From the NCBI GenBank assembly GCA_028023455.1, contig JAQFVV010000186.1, forward strand, positions 1,364,001 through 1,428,000: a stretch of 64,000 nucleotides of DNA. Reading direction: 5' to 3'. The stretch comes from Epiperipatus broadwayi. Taxonomy: Eukaryota; Onychophora; Udeonychophora; Euonychophora; Peripatidae. Below the pieces are notes generated by a model. The model was not told where the DNA came from. It saw only the letters and a list, made by a program, of their open reading frames with translations, and ran no database searches. Position numbers and translations under genes: made by a program. Positions 52,162 through 63,742 of the stretch are shown here, piece by piece. Numbering within the stretch: position 1 is the first letter of the stretch; every line of letters starts with the position of its first letter.

Positions 52162-52637
52162 ATGTGATATGTTGGACTATTTCCATCAGTTATGAGTGAA
52201 TGTTGAATGTATAGAAAATTTCAGACTTTAAACTTTTCAAATACAAACAACTTAGTAATAACATACAAATAGACAATACAGATTAGTAATTATACAACGT
52301 TTTGAGTAGTATTATTCTCCACTCTTCTTCAGGTGTTGCTGGCCTATATGCACAGTGACAATATTCACTTAGAAGTTGAACTTGCACCTTTAGATTTTTG
52401 AATATCAAATTTAACTTCAACTTCTAAGCGAATATTGTCACTGTGCATATAGGCCAGCAACACCTGAAGAAGAGTGGAGAATAATACTACTCGAAACGTT
52501 GTGTAATTACTAACCTGTATTGTCTATTTGTGTGTTTTTACTATTTGGAAAGTTTAAATAAAGTTTAAAATTTTCTATACATTCAACATTCACTCATAAA
52601 TAATGGAAATAGTCCAACAGATCACATCTTATAATAT
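52162..52637. mobile_element. Foldback of the 'CTGAAGAAGAGTGG' family
   Basis: Arms 52162-52385 and 52408-52637 pair over most of their length around a short loop near CTTTAGATTTTTGAATATC. The plus arm carries CTGAAGAAGAGTGG...ACTACTCGAAACGTTG (52467-52501) and the minus arm the complement (52292-52328). GAGT and ACTC can form the stem between the two boxes. The outer parts contain AAATAAAGTTTAAAATTTTC and GGAAATAGTCCAAC. Confidence 0.8.
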
Positions 52638-53984
52638 ACCATCATTACAAACCTTCAGAAAAATACATATACATGTGTTTATTAATTGTTTAAAAGATAA
52701 TATATTGACAATTTTTAATTTTCTATGCCATTTTTTAATAAATGCAATAATGTGTTATAAATATATATAACATACTGATAGCAAAATTTATAAAGAAATG
52801 AACTTTGTAACTGATATTTATTTAGAATATTTATTATGTAGATGCTATCAACTACAAAAAAGGATTATATTTAATCATTATATATTTTATCTTTCATTTA
52901 ATAAATTAAAACTGTTTAATTTAACTAGATTCACATTTATGTTTATTTGACATTAGATATGTTTGAGAGTTTGATATAGCTAATAGAAGAATAAAATCCA
53001 TATTATACAGAATTTTACTAGATAAATATTTTACTTTTATAATGAACTAATAATGAAATAAATATACAAATAGAATAAAAACTATTCAGATGCATATATA
53101 TTATGGAAAATACATTAATTTTTGGGACAAAGTATTTAAGTATAAAGATAGATAAATATGTAATCATCCATATTTACAGATATAAAACTGATGAAATTTA
53201 TATATGTGTGTATTTTAAATCACTAGGAAAAAATGATTTTTTATTACCATATATTTAATATTCATTTTATGTAATTAAATCAAACTATAATTAAAAGACT
53301 ACAGTATACGTTATGACATTTTATTTTATATTAATATAATCTTTTTTTCTTCTTTTTGTTATACAACAAAAATAAATTGTATGTTAGTTAAAATATTCAA
53401 ATTAGTTTTAAAATTATATTTAGTTTTTATTAAAATCATAAGAATTAAATTAAATCATTCGTTAATATGAAAATTAAGTTAAAGTTTTTAAAATATTTTC
53501 TGAACTTAATTAGACTTATTTACTACTAGTGTATTAATTAACATCATTAAGATTAAATATTATTCCATTTTATTGTAAATACAATAAACAATTTAATAAG
53601 ATTAATTATTTTTGAAACTAATCCAAATTCATATTTCACAGCATTTTGAAGTCAGTTGTAACAAAAACTAGATACTATTATTATTTGAAAATGTCACAAA
53701 TGAATGTCATTTAGTCTTGAAAGTTTAAATTGCTTTTTAAAAGTAAAACACTAATCCCAAAACTGCTTCTAACTTAAACTGAGATTTGATGAATATGCAT
53801 TTTTTTAGTTTGACTTTTTATTTATTTATTTCAGAAAATGTTGATTATTGTGAAATATATTACTGTTATATTTATATTCTAATTTAGAAGAGTTCTAGAT
53901 ATGCATTCGAAAGCACTTTTAGTATATATTTTGATCTAAATGTATAATTAAAGAAATAGCGCCCTTTGATTTTTTTGAATTGTT

Positions 53985-54198
53985 CATCATCATCATCATC
54001 AACCATTATCAATCCACTGCAGGATGAAAATCTCTACAAGTTTAATCCATCTTCTCCGATCTTCAGCTTCTCTTCTTCACAATACCCCTGCACACTTTCT
54101 TATTTCATCCATCCATCTCACATGTGGTCTCTTTCTGGGTCTTTTACAATCTCTTGGAATCCAGTTTAAAATTTCAATTGTCCATCTATTATTATCTC
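53985..54198 (-). pseudogene. LINE 3' tail with (GAT)n end and 11-bp target duplication
   Basis: TTTGAATTGTT flanks the insert (53974-53984 and 54199-54209). On the minus strand it ends in GATGATGATGATGATG and encodes a frameshifted form of the tail peptide. The plus-strand frame 53966-54169 is antisense. At about 214 bases it is the best-bounded copy. Confidence 0.85.
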
Positions 54199-55021
54199 TT
54201 TGAATTGTTACCACTACTTAAGTAATTTGCGAGCTATGAATAAACAATGAAAATAATTTGAAACTAAAATCATTTTTTATAGTGCATTAATTCTAGAGTT
54301 TATATAATTGATAAATAAAGATTAATTGTTGCACAAATTAAATTATAAATGCTAACATTCTTTATCCACCTGAATATAGATACTAACATTATTTACCTAC
54401 TATGGATACCAGGTTAGAGCTTACTTTTAATGAAGAACCCCGTTTATCACACATGCAGTTAACACGGGATATTCCAGAACAATTAAGTGAATTTTTAAAA
54501 AATTGAAATTAAAAATTCGACCACACTATCAGAGTCAACATCATGTTCTGGATTTTTTTTTATATCAATTACTTTAAATTAAATTTAAAATATTTTTGTT
54601 ATTATAAATATTGAGTAATTACATTTTTAAATGCTGAATAAAACCACTTAGCTATCTGTAAGACTATAATAATAAAAATATTTTGTAAGGCCTCTCATTA
54701 GTATCCACATTGCAGTAAATGATAAAATGTTTTGATTGTGGAACTGTGAAATATGAAATTTTTCATTATTTTCATAGACATGTTGTAGTGCAGGAATGAA
54801 AAACAGACTCAAGAACTAATGGATTTGAAAATAATCCTAAATGAAAAAAATATTTAAAAACTCAATTTTATTAAATAAATAAAAGTTTTCTGTTCACTTT
54901 GACATCATGTACTTGAATCTTACAAAACTGAGAAATTAATATAATTATTATAAGCATTAAAACTAGACAATATATAACTTTCTTAAATGTAAAACATGCA
55001 TTAACATTAATAGTATTTATA

Positions 55022-55440
55022 TATTATAATACTTCCATCATTTAATATTAAGTATTGAATGTCTTTAGAAAAAATTAACTTTATTTAAATATCCCAATTA
55101 CATTCAACTGTTAGTAATAGCACACACACTAATATATGCACAATATTCCCAGAAGTATTATTCTCCTGTCTCCTTCAGGAGTTGCTGGATGACTAATGAC
55201 AGTATTAGCATGGTAATCAGACCTGCATCTTTAGATTTTTGAATATTAAATTTTAAATAACACTCTAACCAACTGAGTTAGAGTGTTACCTTAAAATTCA
55301 ATATTATAGACCCTCTCAAAAAACTTTGCATATACTAACCTGTATGAAATTACTAACAGCCGAATGTAATTGGAAAATTTAAATAAAGTTAATTTTTTCT
55401 AAAGATATTCAATACTTAATATTAGATGATGGAAGTAGTC
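55022..55440. mobile_element. Decayed foldback related to 52162-52637
   Basis: The outer ends pair (TAATACTTCCATCATTTAAT and GATGATGGAAGTAGTCC). The left arm retains a degenerate CTCCTTCAGGAG box, with minus CTGAAGGAGACAGGAG. The right arm has lost the GAAAC region but keeps AATTTAAATAAAGTTAATTT. A secondary short inverted repeat (AACACTCTAACC...GTTAGAGTGTT) lies near the centre. Confidence 0.65.
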
Positions 55441-55974
55441 CAATATGTATGTGTGTATATATACACACACATACACAACTAAAATACCATTATCACAAAT
55501 CGCAAACCTTTGGACAAACACTGCATTAACATTAGTAGCTTTTAATGTAATCTTGACATGTCTGTGAAAAATTAATAAATGTTAGATCTTAATGGTAAAT
55601 ACATCATCAGATTCTAATATGAGTCTTCACCAATAAGGAACATAAACATGCACATATTATCTAGCTGTAGCCTTCACTTTTATTACAATATTTATTTCAT
55701 GATTTGACATATTCAAACACCCCAAGAATTTAACCTCAACATTTCTGTTCATATTGTCATATGAATTTGACCTTAGATCAGCAATTATGTATTTTAATGG
55801 TGTCAAACATATGCTAATCTGACAACTATTCATTTCTTATATTTACATAGATAACATTAAATTACAGAAATGTAGAATGGATGCTATTTTTAATGCAGAT
55901 TTTAAATGTAAGCTAAAAGAGTTATTATACTTTAATTTGGGATAATAATACTTAAAGCTACATGGGTTTATAAG

Positions 55975-56180
55975 TAATCACTAAAATCAGTCAATACTTA
56001 CAAAATCCTAATATCAATAACAATCAACAAACTCAATCTATTGTCAAGGCAATCTCTTTTAACAATAAAGTAGATTCCACCTTTATTATTAAAAGGAGGT
56101 TGCCTTGACAACAGATTGAGATTGCTAATTGCCATTGATATTGGGATTGTCTAAGTGCTAACTGCTTTTAATAATTTAAT
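55975..56180. repeat. Inverted repeat, 'GTTGCCTTGACAAC' family
   Basis: The left arm (55975-56075) contains CAATCTATTGTCAAGGCAAT. The right arm (about 56080-56180) contains GTTGCCTTGACAACAGATTG. A third copy in plus orientation lies at 56695-56810. No hammerhead-like core was found in this pair. Confidence 0.65.
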
Positions 56181-56456
56181 TTGGAGTGTACCATTTATTT
56201 TTCAAAAGTGTCTCAGCATAGTTATAAATATAAGTGAATTACATAGTTTCTGGCTAAGTATCAGACTACATATCAGTGATGCAAATTGAATGGTTAAAAG
56301 ATCTTAAGGTTTTTAAAACTTTCCAAGTGTTTTGTTTTAATAAAACAATGTATTTAAAGCTTCTTTTGAATGGATAGTTCAATATTATTAAAGGCCAATA
56401 GATAGAAATTAGTTTGAAAATCGTATAGAAACTATTGATTAGTCATGCATACATAA

Positions 56457-56467
56457 GTGAATACTAC

Positions 56468-56515
<48 letters not shown>

Positions 56516-56522
56516 GTAGTAT

Positions 56523-56526
<4 letters not shown>
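56457..56526. repeat. 70-bp perfect palindrome with AT core
   Basis: GTGAATACTACTTTTA and its exact complement flank an uninterrupted (AT)n core. A second AT run follows (56527-56553). Confidence 0.85.
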
Positions 56527-56553
<27 letters not shown>

Positions 56554-56554
<1 letters not shown>

Positions 56555-56810
56555 ACTTTTGAGGAAACTACTTGTTATTGCATTGAAACATCAGCTAATT
56601 AGCTATTATACTTTTATTACATGGAAGTTCCTGCAAGTAATACTATGAATTTATCATTTATCCATGAGAATATTAGAATATATATATATATATATTCCAT
56701 TATTATTGTTAAAAGGAAGTTGCCTTGACAACAGTTTGAAATTGTTGATTGTTATTGATATTAGGATTGTCTAAGTGTTGACTAGTTTTTAATGATAAAT
56801 TTATATATAT
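56554..56810 (+). mobile_element. Element end with GAAAC-type motif and 'TTGCCTTGACAAC' unit
   Basis: TTGAGGAAACTACTTGTTAT is followed by TGCATTGAAACATCAGC at about 56559-56594, again two boxes around a short pairing segment. It continues with TTTATTACATGGAAGTTCC and then the plus copy of the 'GTTGCCTTGACAAC' repeat. It links that repeat to the hammerhead-like group. It is truncated and has no partner arm here. Confidence 0.45.
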
Positions 56811-56867
56811 GTGTGTAATATTCAAATCAATATATATATATCAAAATACAGACATCAAACTTAATTT

Positions 56868-56891
56868 ATCACACACACACACACACACACA
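56868..56891. repeat. (AC)n microsatellite
   Basis: About twelve AC units. The following 56892-58686 interval holds no supported gene; the frame at 58301-58588 is hydrophobic and unrecognised, and a G+C-richer patch at 57230-57490 shows no long frame. Confidence 0.9.
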
Positions 56892-58686
56892 TGAATTAAT
56901 AGATATTTTATAACAATAAAAAATAGTTGTGCAAAAAAAGATAAAATCCTCATTGAATACACATTGAATAAAACTGATTACCCACATACATATTGTGTCC
57001 CTCAGAAAAAGTGACTAATCATTGGCTCTCTCTCCAAACTTATTGAAACAGCATCGTTAAATCAATATACATGTTACACATATTTTAGCTAGTTACTACA
57101 AAAATTTTAAAGCACTCATGTATCTGGATTATGGGTTATGATGTGAAATGAGGCAGTGTGTTTCATACATATGCTAATATTAAGTTAGGTTTGTTTTAAA
57201 TTGGGGAAAGAGTGCTAACTGAAACATTAGCAATAAGTCAAACTAAGCATGGAGTTAAGCCACGAATCCCCCCAAGTGCTTTTAAATAGTTTGCAAGATT
57301 TTGTCATAGTGAAGAGAGTGTTGAAAAGTATGGACAAAGTTATGAAAGGCACTCACGTTTCTTGCTGTAACTCATAATCTAGGCATGACCTTAAACTTTT
57401 TATTGTAGATTACTACAATATGTTGCTACATAAAATATGCTTTAATTCTGAGAGAGCACTGAAGGTAACTTGGAGAGTGAAGTGTCACCTTTTCACACAT
57501 TTAAGAAGTTTTAATGAAGATATTAATATTTAATATGTAAATATGTTTATATAAGAATAGGTCACCAAAACAAGATTGAGTCGTTAGATTATATAAATAA
57601 TTCAACTAGCAAAACATTTTAAGGTGTATTTAAGTGATGGTATTTAATTCTTCAAGGAAAATGCACTAATTTAAATTTTAATCAATAAAGTAAAATTAAT
57701 TACATAATTATTAATAAGAAATATTTACAATTTGTTAATTGCTGAATTATGTTTTTTAAATTCTATATGGTGTTTTGAAGGTTGTTTTAATAACTTGTTT
57801 TTAAATAAGATATTTTCATAAATATACAAACAAAATCTGTTTTAATTTTCATTAATAGTTTGGTTTGTTGGTCAATGAATTTAAGATAGTGATTTTTTTA
57901 GGGAATAAAGAGGCAGTAAAAAATATTACAATTTACAAAATATAACAATGCGAATAAAATCTCTGTATGCATACTGAGGAATATAAGTTTTTTTTTCTTA
58001 TTAATTAAAATATATATGTCATTGTTTTTTTTTAAAAAAACAGCAATTATGATTATTTGAAAACAGAGAACACCTTATTTTTGCCCATTTACTGTTATTT
58101 TATGTGCTATTAATATCATATTTATTTGATATTAGCCAGAATATGTTTTTCGGAAGAAAAATATATGTGAGAGGTTGAGATTGTTTAATATTAAGAATAA
58201 AAATTATAATAATAATAAGATTTAGTTTTATCTGGAAATGACCATGAGACAGAATTTTTTTACCTATTACAAAAAAAATCTACCTTTAAATTAAAAACAA
58301 TTGACTAATGTACATACAAACTATGTTCTTTCAATACAGCAGTATAAAAATTACTCGGAATATAATTACAGAATCAAAAACTTTAAAATTAAGTTGAGGC
58401 TTATATGTTCAATTTTTTTCGATATCCATACTATACCAATATTGTCTGAAGAAAATGGTTGTATTATTTTTATTTTAAGCATTGTTTATAATATGGTAAA
58501 TATTATATTCACTTATTTACTTATATTTTATCAAAGTTTATTTTTTATATTTTGGCACATTTATATAAGTAACTTTTTTCTGTCTTAATATAAGACTTTA
58601 ATTAGAAAAAATATAATTATGAAGTGTTTGTTCTTAAGAAATTTTAAAAAATTGGTAACTTAATTATAACTAACATATATGTCAAA

Positions 58687-58885
58687 ATCATCATCATCAA
58701 CCATTATCAATTCACTGCAGGATGAAGGTCTCTCCAAGTTCATCCACCATCTATGATCTTTAGCTTCTCTTCTCCACATCATCACTGCACACTTTTTTAT
58801 TTTTTCCATCTATCTCACATGTGGTCTCTTTCTGGATCTTTTATAGTCTCTTGGAATCCAGTTTAAGATTTCAATTGTTCATCTC
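58687..58885 (-). pseudogene. LINE 3' tail with (GAT)n end
   Basis: Fourth minus-strand copy of the LINE tail: CATCATCATCAACCATTATC at its 3' boundary (on plus), then TCACTGCAGGATGAAGGTCT and GGAATCCAGTTTAAGATTTC. The peptide is broken by frameshifts. No flanking duplication was found. Confidence 0.75.
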
Positions 58886-59440
58886 GTGGGACAACTTAGT
58901 TTAAAAACATTACTATAGTAATCCTCAAGTCAAATTCCAAAAGAACCATTTAAATAAACATGCAAATGATTTTCACATCTTTGGGATATGTTAATTTATC
59001 GAACATATAAATGAAAAATGATAGACTTTATCTAACATCCACATTGCTATGTGGTAATAAATCGAACTTTGATACTTTGTGGAAAGTGAAACTTATATTA
59101 GTAGTATTTTTATTTCAAATTAATCAAACCAGATAGTAGTTTCAAATAAAAATTCAGATAAAACTTTAATAATTTTAGCAATTTAATAACTAAAATATAG
59201 CTGTGAAATATATAATATTGGTCATATAATCATATTTATTTAACTAGTATGTAAATATTACTATGATAATTCAAAAGTCAGATATCTAATGAATTATTTA
59301 AACAAATTTATAAATAATGCTAACATCTGTGTATCTAATGCCAATCTGTTGATTAAATAAAACTATTTTAATCTTTTACTTTGACAATCTGTGATTTATT
59401 GCCATAACGTTTTGAATATTAGTCGTTTCACGAATAAGTT

Positions 59441-59475
<35 letters not shown>

Positions 59476-60448
59476 AGAACTCATATATATGAGTGAGAAT
59501 ATAAGAGTATTAATACTCTTCATCCATTCTTAGCTTGAAGATAAAACAAAGCTGATTTACTGTCAGAATTTAATATTTCACTACTCTGACAACTGATTTT
59601 TTTTTTCAAACATTTCTTTCTGAATAAAAGTAGTTGGATGGAGAAGTTTCTTTCGTGCAATGAACTCTTTAAATGTCACTCTATCTTTTTATCACAAGTT
59701 ATTTGATAAACAGATATTCAAAATATTTGACATTTTTTAAAAAGTATATCAACTTATGTTAACTAATTTGATTTAAATATTAAGAATATCTAAAATGTTT
59801 TAACCAATCACTACAATATCATTATTAACCTCTATTCATATTGCTCCACTAACAAATTAATCAAATTATATTCTAAAGGAAATTATGATCTGACAGTGTG
59901 TGCCTGTCTACTATATATATATGTGGGTGGAGGAACCCAAAAATAACCGTAATTTTGTAATAAAAATATTGTATATTTATGTTTAGGTGTTGCAAAATGA
60001 ATCACTTTAAAAAGTATAGTCTATTTAATGCAATGCACCTATCTAAACCTGTTTGTCACTTTTTGACGTAGTCTGGAAACATTTGCAAAGTGATGCATTT
60101 TAATGCCTCCATTTTCTTACCCCCACTTTTAAGTCCACAAAAAATAAAAAATGAGACATTTTTTTCATTCAAGAGTTTTAAAAAAAATCATATAAAATGA
60201 GATTGAGTGAATATGGCTGATAGATAAGCTGTGGCATACTGAATTTAGTTAAAAAGTGTTTCACACTCAAGGCTTTGAGAGATGACACTTTCTCAGGGTG
60301 ATGCTTACACTCTTCTGTTTGTTACAAAACAGGACATTTTTTATTTTACCTCATAATGTAAATGTTTCGGAATTTGCAAATAAAAATGCCTGATCATTAC
60401 AAACTAAGAATGAGAAAAATGTTGTTTGCATAAAAAACAACAGCATTG
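58886..60448. other. AT-rich DNA, AT microsatellite, no supported gene
   Basis: An AT run lies at 59446-59470. Nothing else is recognisable up to the SINE target site at 60432. Confidence 0.5.
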
Positions 60449-60546
60449 CCAAGCATTGGTGGTCAAGAGGTCAGTGACAGCTGCTTTATAAGCAGTTGTC
60501 CTGGGTTAGTGGGTTTGCTTCCCAGCTGATGCTATGACACATGAAA
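60449..60546 (+). mobile_element. tRNA-derived SINE with 17-bp target duplication
   Basis: AAAAAACAACAGCATTG occurs at 60432-60448 and 60547-60563. The body reads CCAAGCATTGGTGGTCAAGA (A box), GGGTTTGCTTCCCAGCTGAT (decayed B box) and GCTATGACACATG plus an A-run. Several C-to-T-type differences from the 40.1 kb copy suggest an older insertion, although the duplication is still exact. Confidence 0.9.
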
Positions 60547-61493
60547 AAAAAACAACAGCATTGTTTTAACTTTGGACTTCACACTTGTTATACTTTTTAA
60601 GGATATGATGAATTTAACATTTCAATTAAACCACTCATAAACTTGTGTTTTTATGTGATCAGCTTGCTTGTAATATGTTTCAAGCATTACAGCTAATTTA
60701 TCTGGTGTTTTCTGTAAATAAAAGAATTTCACATTCTTCAAACTTTTTTAGTCATTATAAAATTTGACAAATATGCAACATTCACTTCACAAAAAAATGT
60801 GCTAGGTGGCTCATGATTTACCACCCTGATATCATTTGGAAGATTGATGCAGAAGGGTTTCTATCATAAGTATATAATGCCAGAATAATATATTACAACA
60901 GGCACACAAACCAGAGCATAATTTGGACTATTTGGGGGCATACCCTCATATATAAAATTTTAAAAAAGTTTTAAATTTTAGTTACAGTTTCTTATCAATA
61001 GATGAAGATAGTCTGAAACAAAAAATTTACATTTGTGATTTAAAATTTTTTATTTTTGGTAAGAACTATCTTTTCTTTATCAGACATTTTTGAGTGATTT
61101 CATTTCTTTATGTAATTTAACAAAATGTATGTAAGTAAACATTTTCGAATTATAATTGTAGCTAGTATTTATTATTAATTTATTAAATTTAATTTTCAAA
61201 GTACTAATTATTTTAATTTTATATTTTTTAAGTTTATGATATAGATATTTTTTACACTATCAATTAAAAAATAGAAAATACTTAAAACTTTATTTTTGAT
61301 AAAAATGCTTTAAAATATATTTTCTTTTTTTTATATAGACATATATAAATTTATTTATTTTTAATAAATACACAAAAAAATTAAGTCTAAATATCTATTT
61401 TCAAATGAACTCAAAATTTTTTTCAGGAAATTATTGTTTGATGGATATATGAGATCTTCCATGCATTATACCTGATAATCAAGTAAAATTGCT

Positions 61494-62160
61494 ATAAGTT
61501 AGATAATTGGTTGTGTTACATTCAAATATCAGCCTTTCAAGCTAATTGTGCATGTGCTTTTTGCGAGTGTTAATAATAAATGAATACTTTCCTTTCCAAT
61601 ACAAGATATAGTATTTATGCAGGAATAAAATGAATCCACTTATTCCTACAACTCAAATGCTTATATATGAGCAAATCTGAAGTACTGGCAAGGAAAGTGT
61701 GAGGATAGACCACTCACTTTAAATTACTATTTACTGTGTCTGAATGAATGACGTCGGTAAAATTGTCTAGAATTTACTAAACATCACTCTAACTGAAACT
61801 TAATCATATGTAAATAAGCATTTATTTTTATATAACACTATACCTACAATTGTATTACATTCAAATATCAGCCTTTCAAGCTAATTGTGCATGTGCTTTA
61901 TATAATTTAAAGTGAGTGGTCTATCCTCATGCTTTCCTTGCCAGTACTTCAGATTTGCTCATATATAAGCATTTGAGTTGTAGGAATAAGTGGATTCATT
62001 TTATTCCTGCATAAATACTATATCTTGTATTGGAAAGGAAAGTATTCATTTATTATTAACACTCACAAAAAGTGCATGCACAATTAGCTTGAAAGGCTGG
62101 TATTTGAATGTAATACAAATGTAGGCATAGCGCTATATAAAAATAAATGCTTATAACTGG
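61494..62160. mobile_element. Foldback with an extra partial direct copy
   Basis: The plus unit 61518-61728 (TTACATTCAAATATCAGCC to GACCACTCACTTTAAAT) is repeated inverted at 61903-62118. Between them, 61818-61900 repeats the start of the plus unit (CAAATATCAGCCTTTCAAGC) with a longer leading segment (AGCATTTATTTTTATATAAC) that is mirrored at 62119-62160. The arms differ at only a few positions. I found no clear GAAAC core here. Confidence 0.75.
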
Positions 62161-63263
62161 TTGTGATAAATTTAATACATTTAAATACTACAAAAAAGCT
62201 GTAAAGAAGAAAAAAATTCATCTATAAGAAAATTTAAATTAACAATTATTATAAAGTCAAATTTTATTTTTAAAAAAATTGAGAAAAAAAATCTGTAAAA
62301 TTTACATTAAACAACGGCAATTATTTTTATAAAATGAGTTTATATAATCTAAGGATAATAAATAATAACAATAATTAATGCTCAGGAGATTTTAGAAAAT
62401 TTGAATGCCAGAAATGGCAGACCTATGCCATGATCCACACGCCTTGAACCCCAGCTTCTTGCAATTCCATCACTGTCTTAAACAGTTAATAATAAAAATG
62501 CAGGTATGGGATTTTCAAAGTTGAGAGTAGAATTATATTGAGATCCAAAAATAAAATTAAGATAATCAAGTATTTATTACCAATATTATTTTATACTGTG
62601 ACCAATAGTATCCCATATTGTCTTACTCAATATTATGTTGAAATATCATACACTAAGAGACTTGTTGAAACTAATAATTCTTATTCATTTTCTTATTTAC
62701 TTTGTTCTTTTTACTTAATTAATTTGATATAAGTAAGTCTTGGTTGTCATGAATTTTATCCTGTCATTTTAGAAAAGTATAACAAAAAGTTTTAATTTTC
62801 ATTAATGACTCATACAAAAGGTTTCTTTTTTTGTATGCAATTCTGTATATATACAAAGTAGGCAAATATCTCAGAACTGTGAAAAGGGTAATGAAAATAA
62901 GTTTAAAAAATTGAAGATTTTTAGTTTTAACATTGAGACAACATAATAATTTTCTTTGAAATGAGATTTAAGACAGAATTTTATTTGGCAAATGAGGTTG
63001 CCTTACAAGTGAGACAGGAGAAATAATTTTATTAATAATTGTGAACCATCAGAGGATAATGTTAGCAATAAAGATGTTATTTATATATCAATATAGGTAT
63101 ATGAATATTGAAATATGAGAAGTCAACTTTAGACGGACTCTTCCAATATCTGAATATAGAACAATACAAGTATATATAAAGTTGTCTTACTTTGAGATTG
63201 ATATATCTGATTTTAATAAAAAAAAAAAACAATTAAGAACATTTAATTCAACCATAAAATTGA
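62161..63263. other. AT-rich DNA without supported genes
   Basis: A G+C-richer phrase near 62405-62480 has no frame. The open frame at 62538-62732 is unrecognised. Confidence 0.45.
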
Positions 63264-63277
63264 TATAATATAAAAAG

Positions 63278-63742
63278 TTAAAACAGGCAAAACTCACTAT
63301 ACATATGCCACACACAGCAAGCTAGTGTAATCAATGCATTCCAGAAGGCTTGTGCATAAAATCCCCATCTAGTGCCTACTCATCCAATATCCCCAGACTA
63401 GTTTCTGGCTTGTGGCCTTAGTCAGTGAGGAGCCTTGGATCTGAGAGCACTGCATTTAGATCTTAGGATCTAAAGGTGGTTGCTGGAGGTTTGCATTAGA
63501 TCCTAAGATCTAGATGCAGTGCTCTCAGATCCAAGGCTTCTCACTGATGAAGACCACAAGCCAGAAACTAGTCTCAGATATTGGATGAGTAGGCACTAGA
63601 TGGGGATTTTATGCACAAGTCTTCTGGAATCCATTGATTACTCTAGCTTGCTGTGTGTGGCATACGTATAGTGAGTTTTGTCTGTTTTAACAACAGTTAT
63701 ACACAAGCATAAGAGATGGTGGTCATGTGATGTTTATTGGCT
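63278..63742. mobile_element. Complete foldback of the 'CTAGAAACTAGTCTGG' family with 14-bp target duplication
   Basis: TATAATATAAAAAG occurs at 63264-63277 and 63743-63756. The left arm begins GGCAAAACTCACTATACATA; the centre is at about 63465-63490; the right arm carries CACTGATGAAGACCACAAGC, then CAGAAACTAGTCTCAG. It ends with AGTGAGTTTTGTCTGTTTTA and the asymmetric tail GGTCATGTGATGTTTATTGG. This is the best reference copy: both arms, both cores and both target sites are present. It encodes no protein. Confidence 0.85.

Noticed and set aside
58301-58588. 95-residue hydrophobic frame that could be read as a membrane protein
   Set aside because: T-rich DNA yields phenylalanine/isoleucine/leucine frames by chance, and there is no supporting motif or composition change.
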